From Xiphophorus maculatus (lineage: Eukaryota > Chordata > Actinopteri > Cyprinodontiformes > Poeciliidae), in NCBI RefSeq assembly GCF_002775205.1, contig NC_036446.1, positions 17,546,565-17,610,564 on the forward strand: a stretch of DNA of 64,000 nt, written 5' to 3'. Below are positions 33,153 through 64,000 of this stretch, piece by piece. Numbering within the stretch: the first letter of the stretch is position 1; every line of letters begins with the position of its first letter. Under the pieces are notes generated by a model. That model searched no databases. It had not been told where the DNA came from and worked only from the letters and a program-made list of their open reading frames with translations. The position numbers and the translations under genes are program-made.

Positions 33153-35142
33153 AGGAGACAGGGGTCTTGCTGGTAATTTAAATACAGCTTTTGTGGTTTT
33201 AACTAACTAATTGACAGGAAATCAACAATTCACGAGAAATATTGAATTATTGCAGCCAAGCCTTAACAAAACGCAGTAACTCTACACAAGATTAGTAAGT
33301 GAAAGATTTTCTGGAGATAAACAATATGTGGCAAATTTCTGTTTCGGGTCCAAAGAATATAATGACTGAATATCATAAGAAATGATCAATTCTGGGGAAA
33401 AAAAGTAAACTAAATAAACAATCATGTGAAACTGTTTTGTCAGTACTTTTTGGGGTGGGGGGGTGAATTTGTGCTGATTTCAGGTGTGTGGAGTTAACTT
33501 GGTCAATTTTTGATAAATAAAAGTTTGTTGGTAAAAAAAAAGGCTTTCCTTTTCTTTTTAATTCTATCAGTGACCCTCTTACACATGCAAAAATGTTATC
33601 ATATTTTTGAATAAAATTGTCCATCTATCCTCTTTTTACCCCATTTATATATGCATTCAAATACATATAATAAAGAGCAGAAAAAAAATAAAAGTAAAAA
33701 CTATAACAGAGTGATCTGCTTATTAGATAAAGTTAAATTCCTGAAGAAGAATTAATGTTTTTCAAGTTTCTTATTATTAAAGTTAAGTTTTTCAACAGAG
33801 GCAGTACTGTATACATTTTTAAATCTTTTTGTTTAAAATTCTTAAAAGAGGGGATTTTTGCACTGCATTTCATCAGGTGGACATAATATTTTGCTAGGAT
33901 TATAATTAGATATGTTCAATCAAAAAAAAGTTAAATTGTTGAATATGAGATATATTTTTGAATTTGATAAAACAATGTTCCTTCCAATTTTTCTTGTAAG
34001 GAGTTTTTGCAAATCTGACCAAAATATTACAGAATGAGAACACTGCACAAATAGATGTTCAATACTGGAAGAAGGCAGAAGAACTTGATTATTTCACAGG
34101 TTATCTGTCTTAAAGCAAACTGTTACCACATTGTGAGCACGCCTGTGCAATAAGCAATACATTAATTAGTCGCATAATAAATTAAAGCAAGCTCAATAGA
34201 TTTATCTTTTTACTCTTTTCTTTCTTTCTACCAAAAACTAAAGTCTTCAGTCTGGTGTTTGGGTCTCATTTAGACCTTTTACTTAGAGAGACTAAATAAT
34301 TCATTTTTTGTTGTTGCTGTTGTTTTGTTTGTTTACTTTGGTTATTTAAAATGTCTTCCAGTTCCAGTGTTAAGAGTCCATTAGAAGTTAAAGTTTATTT
34401 ATTTCTGACAACGTGTTTTTTTTTTTTTTTTTTTTTTTTTTGCATTATTGTGCCGTTATTACTTGAAAATGGTCTCGAAACAGCAATATTATCGCAATAA
34501 CTTCTGGAACAATTTATACTTCCAGCAAAATGTAATATTATGATCAGCCTAATGCTGACATCAGATGTTTGTTTTTGTTTTGTCTTGTTTTTTTTTTTTA
34601 ATGAAAGTTAGTTTTTCATTTAAACTCCTAATACGAGTCACATTTTACAAAACGGAACGGCATTGATTAATTACGAAAATATGACTATGGTGTGATTAAA
34701 CGTCCTGCCACGATGGAAAACACAAATGCAAAGTGCTCGCGTGCATTTGTAATTTTTGCATTATTTAAAATAAACAACAACAGCAAAAAAAAACAAAAAA
34801 CGCACAAACTTGTAGGCATTCACCAACGTCATCTCGTCCGCATACATCACGCACGCCTGTCTGGATGGAATGTGACGCCAAAGCTCCTCCGGTGAAGTCT
34901 CGCGGAGTGAAAACACCGGCCATTTTTCTCCATTTATAGCAGGACACTTTGTGCTTGAGTAATGTAACCGAGAGTGTTGCGATCACTTTAATAAGCCCAC
35001 AACTTTTGGCCAAGTTTTATTTTGGTGCGCAAGCACCCAAACTTACTGCGAACCGAACACAAACCATGTTTGTGTCTTCCGCCGCAAAGTTTTGTCGATG
35101 ACATCCCCGTCCGGATAGATGATTGTCTAAACTGTCGTACAA
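33153..35142. other. clec3a 3'UTR and intergenic to usp47
   Basis: No exon recognised. It includes the clec3a 3'UTR, a 26-base poly-T at 34416-34441 and, from about 34.8 kb, the more CpG-rich presumed usp47 promoter and 5'UTR. Confidence 0.6.
34416..34441. repeat. Poly-T tract (26 bases)
   Basis: Uninterrupted T run upstream of usp47. Confidence 0.97.
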
Positions 35143-54492
<19,350 letters not shown>

Positions 54493-56941
54493 GCCACGCA
54501 CAAACCACTCTGGGCCGTTTAGATCGCCTGGCTGCTGCGGAGAAACCTCCAGGCGTCTGGACTTTGACACAACAGTGACTTGAAATGAAGCAGCATTGTG
54601 AGGAGCGTTTTCTCACAGCTTGTGCTCGAAGCCCCACTGCTGTCCAGAACCCTTGTTGTGTACTATAGTGTAATGTACTGTAAAGTCTAAAGGGAAGTTC
54701 AGAAGCTAATTTTAGAGAGAAGAATCGAGCACTGTATTGACAAATCACATGAAATGGATGTGGAGAGGCTAGGGCGGTGAAACCAGCTGGGAAGGCATCC
54801 ATCCTGTGTCTTTGTGAGTCTTCTGAAATCAAACTCTGTCTTTCTGTGTTCATCTCCCTGTTCTGGACAACGTTGATTCTTGCTCATATGCGTCTCGTAA
54901 TGTTCTCATACCGTTTGACCACTGCTCATCCTCAGTTACTCACTGTCTTCTGAATGCTTTCAACAACCAACGCCGCCGTGACCTCCTGACCTTCCCACCT
55001 CCTCCACGTCTCCTCTGGTGAAAAATGACCTTGCTTTCTCTGTAACTTTGAAGAAAAAAAAAATAATTCATTCACAGAATTTGATGAGTCTAGAAGCAAA
55101 ACGTTGTGCTCCTGTAACACCCTCATTACGTGTTGTTATGGGCTGCTTTGCATCCAACGCAGCATTTTTCACTTCATGTAGTGATTTCATAGGATGTTGG
55201 TCCTTTCTGTCATAAAATACAATGAAGCAAAACCAAGTAGTTTTTGTTAAGAATTTTCTTCTATTGTTTGTAAGTTATTAATTTGCTTCAGACCTAATCG
55301 CTGCTGTTGGGTCTTTAGCAAGTCTCACATCTGCTGTCTGTTCATTTATATTTGGAGAGAATCTATTTGTTGATGTTTTTGTTGTCCTTTTTTTTGTTTT
55401 GTTTTTGCACTTTGTGAGCTGGACGTCCACAGCATGGATCATCCTGACGTGTGAGTGGGGGTGGTTGTCCTGTCTGGTGGGGGATCTCTCTGGGTTTGAG
55501 GTTCGTTGGGATTTTTTTTTTTTTTTTGGCGCTTCTACTGGCTGCTGCTGCTTGATAGACTTGACACCAGAGGGCGCACACAGCCTACTGGACTCTTCTT
55601 CCTCTTCCCTGGGTTAAGGCTCTGTGAACTTAAACTCAGCATTCAGCAGCCCTGGTTTCCTGAGGTTGTCACCAGCTCTTCACTGTAGAAACGCCAATAT
55701 CGGAGGATTGCCCTATTTTCTTTGTCGTTTATTTCTTTGGAATTTGAGATCATGTGTGAAAATAGTTAAAGATGATTTTAGAAATAAATTAAAAATGCTT
55801 TTTTTGATTAAAAAAAAAAAGACTTTCTGACGGTGATCATCAAAATAGCTTACTCACAAAAGGGACTTTGGTTTTATTTATATATTTTTTTTATTCTACA
55901 TCCAGAGCAACAAGTTTGATTAAGAGAAGAGCAAAAGTCTAATTGGATCACAAACTGCTGCATTCACAAACATTAGATACTGATAACGATGCTTCTAAAG
56001 GGTATATGAGATTATTTTTTATTTCAAAACCATGATGCATGAGCCCCATAAGAGTCATAATGTCGTCCAGTTGACTTGTGAGAGAAAATAAACAAACTGC
56101 TTTTAAATGCATAACTTTAGATGTGATGGACCAGGAATTAGAAAAGAAGCTTTATTAAAAACTAAAACTCTACATGGTCAAACATGAAACCAATTACAAA
56201 GCCATCGGTTTCTTTAAGAAACATGCACCGATTTGTCTGGATATCCGATTGTTTAGGATGTTCGCTGCATTGCCTGGCGTGAGTCAAAAAATTAAAATGT
56301 AGCATTGGTGTATAAAACTAAGAAGACTATCTTTTAGTACAATTAAACTCAGAATTATTCATGTTATTTTCATTCAACAAATTTATGAAAATAAATGGTA
56401 AGAGCATCTCTTGAAATGTATTCAAGCAGTTTAAAAGGAGTATCAGTTAAAAAAAAAAAAAAAGTAAACCTTTTATCTATTTAGAAATTATCCATATCCA
56501 TTTTTCTGACATTCAGCAATGCCTGAAAAATCTTTAATGGTCATCAAACTGTTCCCATAATTCTTGCAAAAAAAAAATCCTATGATTAATAAAAAGCCAA
56601 ATAAGATGAACACCTTCCAATAAAAAAATGTAGTATATGTAATGTATTAGGGCCATTTAGCTAAGGCGTGAGGGAAACAACCTCATTGTATCATAATTTC
56701 AGAGAAATAACTGTAATCCCAGCTGTGACTAAATGTTGAATCCTGACATAAATTACATGGATAGTTTAAGCAACATTCATTTAATACTCAAAGAAACAAA
56801 AACATAAAAACAATCAGTGATTGAAACTATTAGCATCCATTATATTAGCTTTGTAACTTTACAACTTTGGATTAAGATGGCAAAAAGACAGTGGGAAAAA
56901 GCTTCATGCTGCTTGAGAGTGTAAATTCAGTCAAGCTTTGT
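54493..56941. other. Convergent 3'UTRs of usp47 and dkk3-like gene
   Basis: The two genes face each other here. A usp47 polyadenylation signal AATAAA is at 55783-55788. On the minus strand a candidate signal for the dkk3-like gene lies at 56151-56156 (TTTATT on the plus strand). No coding exon was recognised in between. Confidence 0.6.
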
Positions 56942-59645
56942 CTAGAGAATGTAGTCAATTTCTGAGTACAGAGAGTCTGTCAAGTCCTCTTCACTTGTGT
57001 CCTCTGCTTTCAGGCACATGGAGCCACGCCTGTCAAACAGTAAGAAAGGAGCAACTCAGAATAAATATTAGTGTAATACCATCACGGTCACAGACTGTGA
57101 GAAAAATCGTGCTGCACTCACCCGAGGTGCTGGCACTGAAGCTCTCCGGCACACGGACAGTGTTTCCTGGGTTTCTTATCCTTCGTGTCCCAGGACAGCA
57201 GCTCCATCAGGTTGTTGGAGACATCAAAACAGCGTTCACGTTCAATCGGCTTGACCGAACAAACGGGGAATAGCAAGGCTGCAAAACAGGAAGTGTTTTA
57301 TTTTTTTCTGTTTCACTGAGATCATACACAGTAACTGATTTGTGCATGATGTGCTGTGTTGTACCTTTATGAATTACACAGCAGAGATCTGGCTGACAGT
57401 CATTCTGGACTTGACAAGTGCTGCCAGCTTCTCCTTTGGTAGCATTTTTGCTGCACTGACCCCACACACACATCTGGTCGCCGCAGCACTCATCATCTTT
57501 AGTACAAGACTGAGAGAGAACATTTGCTTTTCTTCTTGAGATTTTTGACGCATATATTAAAGATTAAATAATAAATATTGAACTCTGCTGTCCTAAAAAG
57601 TCACAGAAAAGAGATAAGGACATGTGCATAAAGTTTACCAGAGCTGAACCTCACAGCAGCGTTATTTTCTATGACTCTTGAACCGTGACGACTGCTGACT
57701 TTGTTTAATTAATAATGAATGAAATCTGCAGTACAGTTTGAAAGTGAAGGAGGCTGAAGGGAGTTTTTCATCCCACAGTCTTATAATGGCTCATATAGAA
57801 CAGGCTCATCAATATTCTGTTTATAGCTACACGGAGCTGCACACTGCAGCAATCTGAACAGGATACAGATCATGTCCCCAATGTGTTTATTCTCCTTTCA
57901 CGCTGCACCTGTGGTTGGCCGACTGCCAGCCTGCTTTCTTCCCATTGTCTTTTATTCTGCTACACCTAAAATGACGAGACCAGATCTCCAAGTCAGGACC
58001 AAAATGCTCAGATAAAAAGTAATTGAAACATTTCTTCCAAGCAGATAAAAGTGATGAGCTCTTGTTCAACCTTGACTCAGCCTGTCCTTTCATGTGAAAC
58101 TAACAAGACAGAAACGACACACTCCAATTACACTTGTGGACTTAGCTGCATTGCAGTGTGTGAGAAACTCCCCGCATCCTGAAAGATTTTGATGAAAACG
58201 ATAACCCCACTGAGTTAGAATTACATTATTACTAAATGTTTCCAGTCTTAATATGACAAGGGCAAGATGAAGGATGATGGCAAAAAGTTTTCCTGCGTAA
58301 AACAAAATTTTATAGAAGTCGGACCAAAAATAAAGGCAACATTCTACCACTTACCACATCAGTATCTTTACATGGCTTACACTTGGACCTATGAGTGTCA
58401 GAGAGGCAATACTTTCCTTTTCCACAGTCGTCGTTAGTCAAACATCCCTGCAGAAAAAAATGAACAAGAGATGAATGTTTGACCTTTTGCAGCTCCAAGA
58501 TATTTGCCATCGTATTCAAGAGGCTGAAGATTTGAGATGTTAAGCTGCAAACATTAATCTAGCACTGATTACATTTTCCAAACTATGACTCAGCAAAAAA
58601 AAAAGAAGAAAATCTAAAATATTCTTGCAAGCATGTCTACACCTCATAAGATATCTCAGCCAAGTTTGAATATAGAATCTGAATATAAAATTTAAGTGAC
58701 TTGTGATTCTGCTGAGAATTTGATTAAATTAATTCAGAATCACAAGTGTTGTTAAAAACATTCAGATCACAGTGGGAGGTTTTCTTGCTCACTATAGCAA
58801 TGACTCAATGAAACGGTTCACATTTTAATACAGTGGACTGACGTGCTTGTATGGCTAAAAAAAACATAAGAAATGCCTCGAACTCAGTTGGTTTATGACA
58901 CTGCAGACAGAATGATGAGTCAGTGTGTGCCAAACATCATGCTACATTTATACTGCTGGGAAATCCAATAACAGTTTTTGAATCTGAGAATGAATGAGAA
59001 AAGGCTCACATGATCGATACTGTTATCCAGGTCACTGACTGGGAAAGCTGCGGCAGTAATGTTGTTTGTCCCCTGGGCAAAGATGACAAGTTTATTTAGA
59101 AGGTAAACAGTGTCTGAGTTTTGTTTACCGTTTCGAAGCTGAGCTACCTGTTCTGCTGAGGAGTGCACAGATTCCTCATTAGTCACCTTATCAGTCTCGT
59201 TGGGATGCCTCTGAGGAAGGTCACTGTGATGAGGGCTGACACTGCTGTTTGTCTAGATGGAGAAAGATACAGAAGATCTTTTGAAAAAAAAATGTTACAA
59301 CAGTTTCACAAGCTATAGATGACTCAAGTTTTTTTTTATTCTTATATTTTCATTTCCAGTTGCTTTAACAGTTTTACCAACTAAGTGACAGCATACTTAG
59401 AGCAGCACAAAAATAAGGCCATGTCATGCAGACAATATGCTGACTGAGAGATGCAACCAGCTGCCTACCTGGGTAAACGCATCCTCAGGCTTTTGCAGCC
59501 GATCCTCCTGCAGTTGCTGCACAAATATGCGGTCCAGCTCCGACGGTCCCTCCACGATGTGATTGATTCCTGACTCTACGATCTCAGGCAGGATGCCATT
59601 GCAGACTGCTGGCAGCACCAAAAGAGTAAGGATGTATCGCATCAT
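56942..59645 (-). CDS. dkk3: Dickkopf-3-like secreted protein
   Basis: Six minus-strand exons in phase: 59645-59469, 59252-59010, 58447-58355, 57509-57365, 57278-57122 and 57029-56942; 300 residues (human DKK3 about 350). The start is the MMRYIL pair of ATGs, because a signal peptide (MRYILTLLVLPAVCNG) begins there; an in-frame upstream ATG at 59738 would only add a Ser-rich leader. The first cysteine-rich domain (GCLTNDDCGKGKYC to ECCGDQMCVWGQC) has ten cysteines and so does the second (TCQVQNDCQPDLCC, LLFPVC, HCPCAGELQC, MCL). The tail EEDLTDSLYSEIDYIL is acidic. DKK3 is a secreted glycoprotein, an atypical dickkopf with debated effects on Wnt and TGF-beta signalling. The region before the first Cys domain is poorly conserved, and a 75-base in-frame piece of exon 2 could be an intron. 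The usp47-dkk3 pairing equals human 11p15. The teleost a/b copy was not determined. Confidence 0.9.
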
Positions 59646-59682
59646 GCTGCTTCTGGTCCTCCTGCTGCTGCTGCACACCGAG

Positions 59683-59712
59683 GAAAAAGAGGAGGAGGAG
59701 GAGGAGGAGGAG
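59683..59712. repeat. (GAG)n trinucleotide run
   Basis: About ten GAG/GGA units in the presumed 5'UTR of the dkk3-like gene; on the minus strand it reads CTC/CCT. Confidence 0.85.
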
Positions 59713-60324
59713 GGTGTGGCTGCTGCTCCAAGACACAAACAGCCTCGTCACAGCTGTTTTCCGTCAGACAAATCGCATCACAAGTAAAAATCCGTTATTA
59801 TTCTTACAGAATTGTGTTTTGAAGTAGCTCATTAAAGCCCGGATCTCACCACTACCCACCCAGTAGCCCGACACTGCATTGAACAGTAGAACACTTGCGT
59901 AACACTAGTTTAGTTTAAAAACATTAAAAAAAATCAACAAACAGCAATAGAGACAACCGAACATAATCCGAGAAGTGTCGAAGATTGATGTCGCAATGAG
60001 AGGAAGGCTGTACTTGCAAAGCAGTTTGCAACACTTTATGCTTCTCAAAATGAGTGTGACATTTTTAGGCAGTCTCTCTTTGTTTTTCTGATTAGTGTTT
60101 TGTGATCTACAGAAATTTAGTCTATTAATCCAGTTCTGCACCAGCCTAGGCTAATATGCAAATGTAAGTATTTTTAAGGCCAAAAAAATCACAGACCATA
60201 ATAGCAGATCTCAAACTCATTCAAAATCAATAATTTAATATTTATTTAAAAAATATATAACTTTTTGCTTGTTTCTGTATGACCATATGGGGATCTCCTG
60301 CTTATAGAAACAGGGGGCAAAAAA

Positions 60325-60415
60325 ACACACACACACACACCCACGCACACAGCCCCCCCCCCCCCCCCCCCCCCCCCCTCCACACACACACACACACACC
60401 CCTACGCACACACAC
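60325..60415. repeat. CA microsatellite interrupted by a 26-base poly-C
   Basis: (AC)n at 60325-60341, poly-C at 60353-60378 and (CA)n at 60382-60399, followed by more CA units. Homopolymer lengths here may be unreliable in the assembly. Confidence 0.95.
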
Positions 60416-61399
60416 ATCGTCACATTTACTAATTGTAATAAACTGGAAGTGATTGTCTTCAGTGTGTTTTTGAAAACATGTCAGGCACTCGCACATTACC
60501 GATACTGTCTGAGTTTTTAATTGTATTTTTTTTTTTTACTTTTTATATTGAGAGAAGTGCTCCTCCTCCAACCTCGCGAATATTAAAAAAAAAAAAAGTT
60601 TGCATTTGCGGAAAAAAATATTCTTGTGCTGAATTATTGTGCTTCTGGACCTGCTTCAGGGTCAAATATATAAGGTTGTACCACAAGGTTGTACATTCTA
60701 ACTTAATGTACACTAAGTTAGAAAGGCACAGCCAGCTCATTTGCATAATGGTGACGTAGACCTAAAAAAGTGCATTCCTTAATTAACTCAAAACAGAACT
60801 AATCGGGCAAAATCTCAATATCTGAGAATGATTTTGTGTATTAAATGTAATTAACATGTTTTGTATAGCCTACTGACCTTTCCTATAGCTTCTTCAAGGA
60901 AGCATAATAGTGGACCTTTAACTTCTATTTAAAGACCAACATTTGACGATAAAAAAATTGTAAAATAAAATGGCCACAAGATGGCAGTATATTTACTCTC
61001 ACCTGGATACGTCCGGGCTGAGGATTTCACGCGTCTTTACAGAGTTTATTCAGGGGGGTTTTGTCAATGTGCAGCCGGATTACAGTTTGTGCTGACACAC
61101 GGTGAAACGTGGGCCGCAGTGTTTTTGTCAGGACTGGGCCAGGGACGTGTGGCGCCTGGCAGTCTCAGGGGGAAAAAAAGAAACTTTGCAATAGAGTGAA
61201 GTTCTTTCTTACGGCTTTGTTTGGGGCTAAAAATGTCATATATTTTACACGCACACGGATGAGTTCATTAAAAAGGCTGAAAGATGGTTTTTAGTAGATA
61301 GTAAAAAGCACCCAAAAAAAAAGGCTTTAGCCCCAGTCTCCTCAGCAGCTTTAGTAGCTACAGTAGCAATTCTGGGATGTGTCCCAGTTTTGAGCGCCG

Positions 61400-61514
61400 C
61401 CCTCAGACAGCGGCTCCGAGAATCTGTCAGACAGACTGAGAAAGTCGTTTTTCTCACAGCTCCTAATTTCAGCGACGACTCTGGAAGGCGGGAGAGCTCA
61501 GGTTTAGTTACAAG
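61400..61514 (+). promoter_or_regulatory. Possible promoter and noncoding first exon of a gene beyond the right edge
   Basis: A locally GC- and CpG-richer stretch ends in TTAGTTACAAG followed by a strong donor GTAAGC at 61515. No ATG-led frame continues into it, so it would be a 5'UTR exon. In human the gene after DKK3, in this orientation, is MICAL2, which makes that the leading guess; the sequence itself does not identify it. The start of the exon is unknown. Confidence 0.4.
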
Positions 61515-64000
61515 GTAAGCTCTTTCTGATTTTTACACTTTGCTATTTGCTGTGTTTGTCTGTCCCGATGGGACCTCTGAGGCACCTGACTGGGTTCTTC
61601 ACCGGTTTCTGAAAGCGTGTGTTTCAGGCTGCATGTTTGACACGATTAGACTTGACTGTAATGCAACTCATGACCCAGTGACTGAAAAAAATGCTCTAAT
61701 TAAGCAGCTCACATTAAAGTCAGTCTAAATCTGGCCTTGGAGAATATTGCAGAAGTTTGAAGGCTGACAGAATATGGGGATTTGATCATCTCACAGTGAT
61801 ATCTTTGAAGTTTAATCCTTTCTGGAGACTTCCCTTTAGCAGTCAGGATTCAGCTATTATAAAGTCCTGATTAAACTCTTCTTTTTGAGAGGAGACAGGC
61901 AGCTGGTCTTGTCTCCACTTTCTGATAACACAAAGGTTATCTCCTCTTGCGCAAGTTCCTTTTTTGTTTTTTGTTATTGTCATGCTCATGGTTTGTGTCA
62001 TAAATCAGTTGCAAGCACATGTGTAGCTGCTTGTTATATCTCAAATCAGCTCCAATCACAACTAGAACGGCAGCTTTCTTAAAGGAGAGTATAAACGGGT
62101 ATAGTTGGCTGTTGTCTTTATTTTTGTTTAAGTTTGTTAAAGTTTTTTTTTTTTTTTGTGCCTTTTCCACTGGCTCAGCAGTTTCCAAAATGGACCTCTG
62201 GGTTAAAAAGCGACATCAGCTGAATAATAAAGAGAAGGTGTGGTGTGTAGTGTCTACAGGCTATCAGAGATCCCTGAGCCACAGGAGCTTTCTGTTAATG
62301 TTTCCCAGTGACGAAGGTTAACACACATGTGTTGATCAAATACACACAGCCGGCTCTTAAATGAACAGCAGCCTCCTGATCAAACTCCTGATCAAAGAAG
62401 AACAGAACAGAAACCTGTTTTTAGAACAGCTCTGTTTTTTTTTCTTCTGTACTCTGTGTTTCAACATACTTTATGCACACACAGTCAGGCTGTGACTGAG
62501 AACATTACAAAATGATGCATGATCCCACAGCACATTTTTCTGGTATGGGTCTGAAAAGTCACCCAAACACCAGCTGCTTTCCTTCCTCATGTTCTATGAG
62601 CAATAATTTCCTGTGGTGAAGATAAAGTTTCCCCCCATCCCACTTTGCCATCAGACTATAGGAATTAACCTTTGTGACTGTTCTAATCTAAGCAGTGTTT
62701 ATTTACAGTCCACTGTGGTCCAGGCACCAATAAACTTTGAACTGTATTCACATCGACCTTCAGCCACATTACTCCCTTCCTACTGAAAAGATATCCCATC
62801 TGTGTGCACACCTTTAAACTAATACTTTATGGCACCTTTAATCATATTTGATTACACAGGTTGGTCTTATTGGTGTCAGACAGCGTGGCTAACTTGCTAA
62901 TAAATCTATCGTCTTGTGTCCACACCCTCACAAGTTTTCTGAATTCAGCATTTTAATTTTCTTCTGATGAATACATTGTTATTTTTGGGTATGTTATGCG
63001 TACATCAAAAAGCCTAGTTCCATCTGCAGAAAGTGAATATTTCCTTTTGAAGAATAGGTTTCTGAAAAGTGTGGCATGCATTTGCAGTCATGGTCTTTAC
63101 TGTGATACTTGTGAATGCCATTTACTTACCTTCATTTGCTTCAGGTTTTTTTGTAGTGAGCAAGCTCAGTCAACAGAGTTAACTCTTATTCCTTTATTCT
63201 AAACTTTATTGTTACACAACACAGACATAAATTCAGGTGACTTTTGTGTATCAGCATCCACTTTTTTAAACCCAGTGGGTCTGCAGACACTCTAAACTGC
63301 AGGTTTCAGTACTCCTCCAGTGAGTTACAAGTGCAAATTTACACGGCAAGCCTTTCATTTTTAGTGTATAATTACCAGCTATACTGCAGTTTAGCTTGAA
63401 AACAGTGTGGTGAGAAACAAACAGTACAGAAAGCTTCAAGCATGCAGCCAAATGAAGGCCCGGCCTGTGATGATCCTTATGAAGAATCCAAAAATGGTGC
63501 TAATTCCCTTAACTCTTTGATTCTTTGATCAAAGATGACAGATGCACTGATGCTCTTCCTGCTGTAAATCCTGCTGTTTGTTTTAGCAACACCTGAGAGT
63601 TGACTCACCTGTAGGAGGCCAGAACTGCAGCGGCTGCTTCAGCTTTTTATTCTCTCTTACTGTAATAATATTAGTCAATACAGTATATAACAATCACAAT
63701 GACAGAATTAAACCCCGAAACCGTTGTGTTGCAAACATGAACACCCGTGCCAAATTTGAAAACGTTTTTTCCTTCCTAATGTTTATCAAACAAGCGATAA
63801 AATTAATAAAACCAGATAACAAAGGATTATCTCTATGAATGAACCACCAAGATATCAGATTAATGAATATGAAAGTCATAAGACATGTTTTAGAAAGTCA
63901 TGCTGAGAGCAAAAACGATTTGAATGTGCTGAACAGAGTGACTATGTGTGGAAGCCCAAGCTCATTATTACCAGGGAGGTGTCGTAAACGTACTTCTTCC
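61515..64000. other. Right-hand noncoding stretch
   Basis: No coding exon, RNA gene or recognised repeat. If the exon at 61400-61514 is real, this is the first intron of that gene. Confidence 0.5.

Larger units (their letters stand above)
59646..61380. other. Intergenic upstream of dkk3-like gene
   Basis: Contains the dkk3-like 5'UTR/promoter and a low-complexity CA/poly-C block at 60325-60415. No coding exon recognised. Confidence 0.6.

Noticed and set aside
59646-59738. Upstream in-frame ATG of the dkk3-like gene giving a Ser-rich leader
   Set aside because: The signal peptide begins at the MMRYIL methionines, and the extra residues come from a trinucleotide repeat.

Overview
This window reads as nuclear DNA of a ray-finned (teleost) fish. 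Genes are split into short exons with GT-AG introns, the intergenic DNA is AT-rich with long TA, CA and poly-T tracts, and the repeats are typical fish ones (Tc1/mariner-type elements and tRNA-derived SINEs). The encoded proteins are one-to-one recognisable as vertebrate families. The species cannot be named from the sequence. No bacterial, phage, CRISPR or retroviral feature was seen.

Layout. (1) 1-10518, minus strand: the extracellular half of a polycystin-1-like receptor (pkd1l2 type: C-type lectin, SUEL-type lectin, REJ region, GAIN/GPS), cut by the left edge just after the GPS cleavage motif. (2) 11998-13906, minus: a zona-pellucida ZP3-like egg-coat gene, recognisable along all seven exons but carrying a 2-base frameshift and an in-frame stop; probably a pseudogene. 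(3) 15034-16566, plus: bola3, a mitochondrial iron-sulfur cluster factor. (4) 18196-29016, plus: vat1l, an MDR-family oxidoreductase, with a 3'UTR to about 31.05 kb. (5) 32048-33152, plus: clec3a, a secreted tetranectin-like C-type lectin. (6) 35143-54492, plus: usp47, a 28-exon deubiquitinase with an intact Cys/His/Asp site. (7) 56942-59645, minus: a dickkopf-3-like secreted protein, convergent with usp47. (8) 61.4-64 kb: no coding gene, but a possible first noncoding exon of a plus-strand gene lying beyond the right edge.

The exon coordinates below were derived by hand from splice signals, phase bookkeeping and remembered vertebrate orthologues. Every internal junction of bola3, vat1l, clec3a, usp47 and dkk3 keeps frame. 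The genes are not an operon and do not obviously act in one pathway. The order vat1l-clec3a matches human 16q23 and usp47-dkk3 matches human 11p15, so the window seems to hold a junction between two ancestral vertebrate linkage blocks. The most unusual sequence-level observations are the decayed zp3-like gene, two adjacent perfect hairpins that share a core (11075-11150), a scatter of other perfect short-loop inverted repeats, and a small piggyBac-like element with TTAA flanks inside a vat1l intron. I found no convincing evidence of an undescribed biological system.
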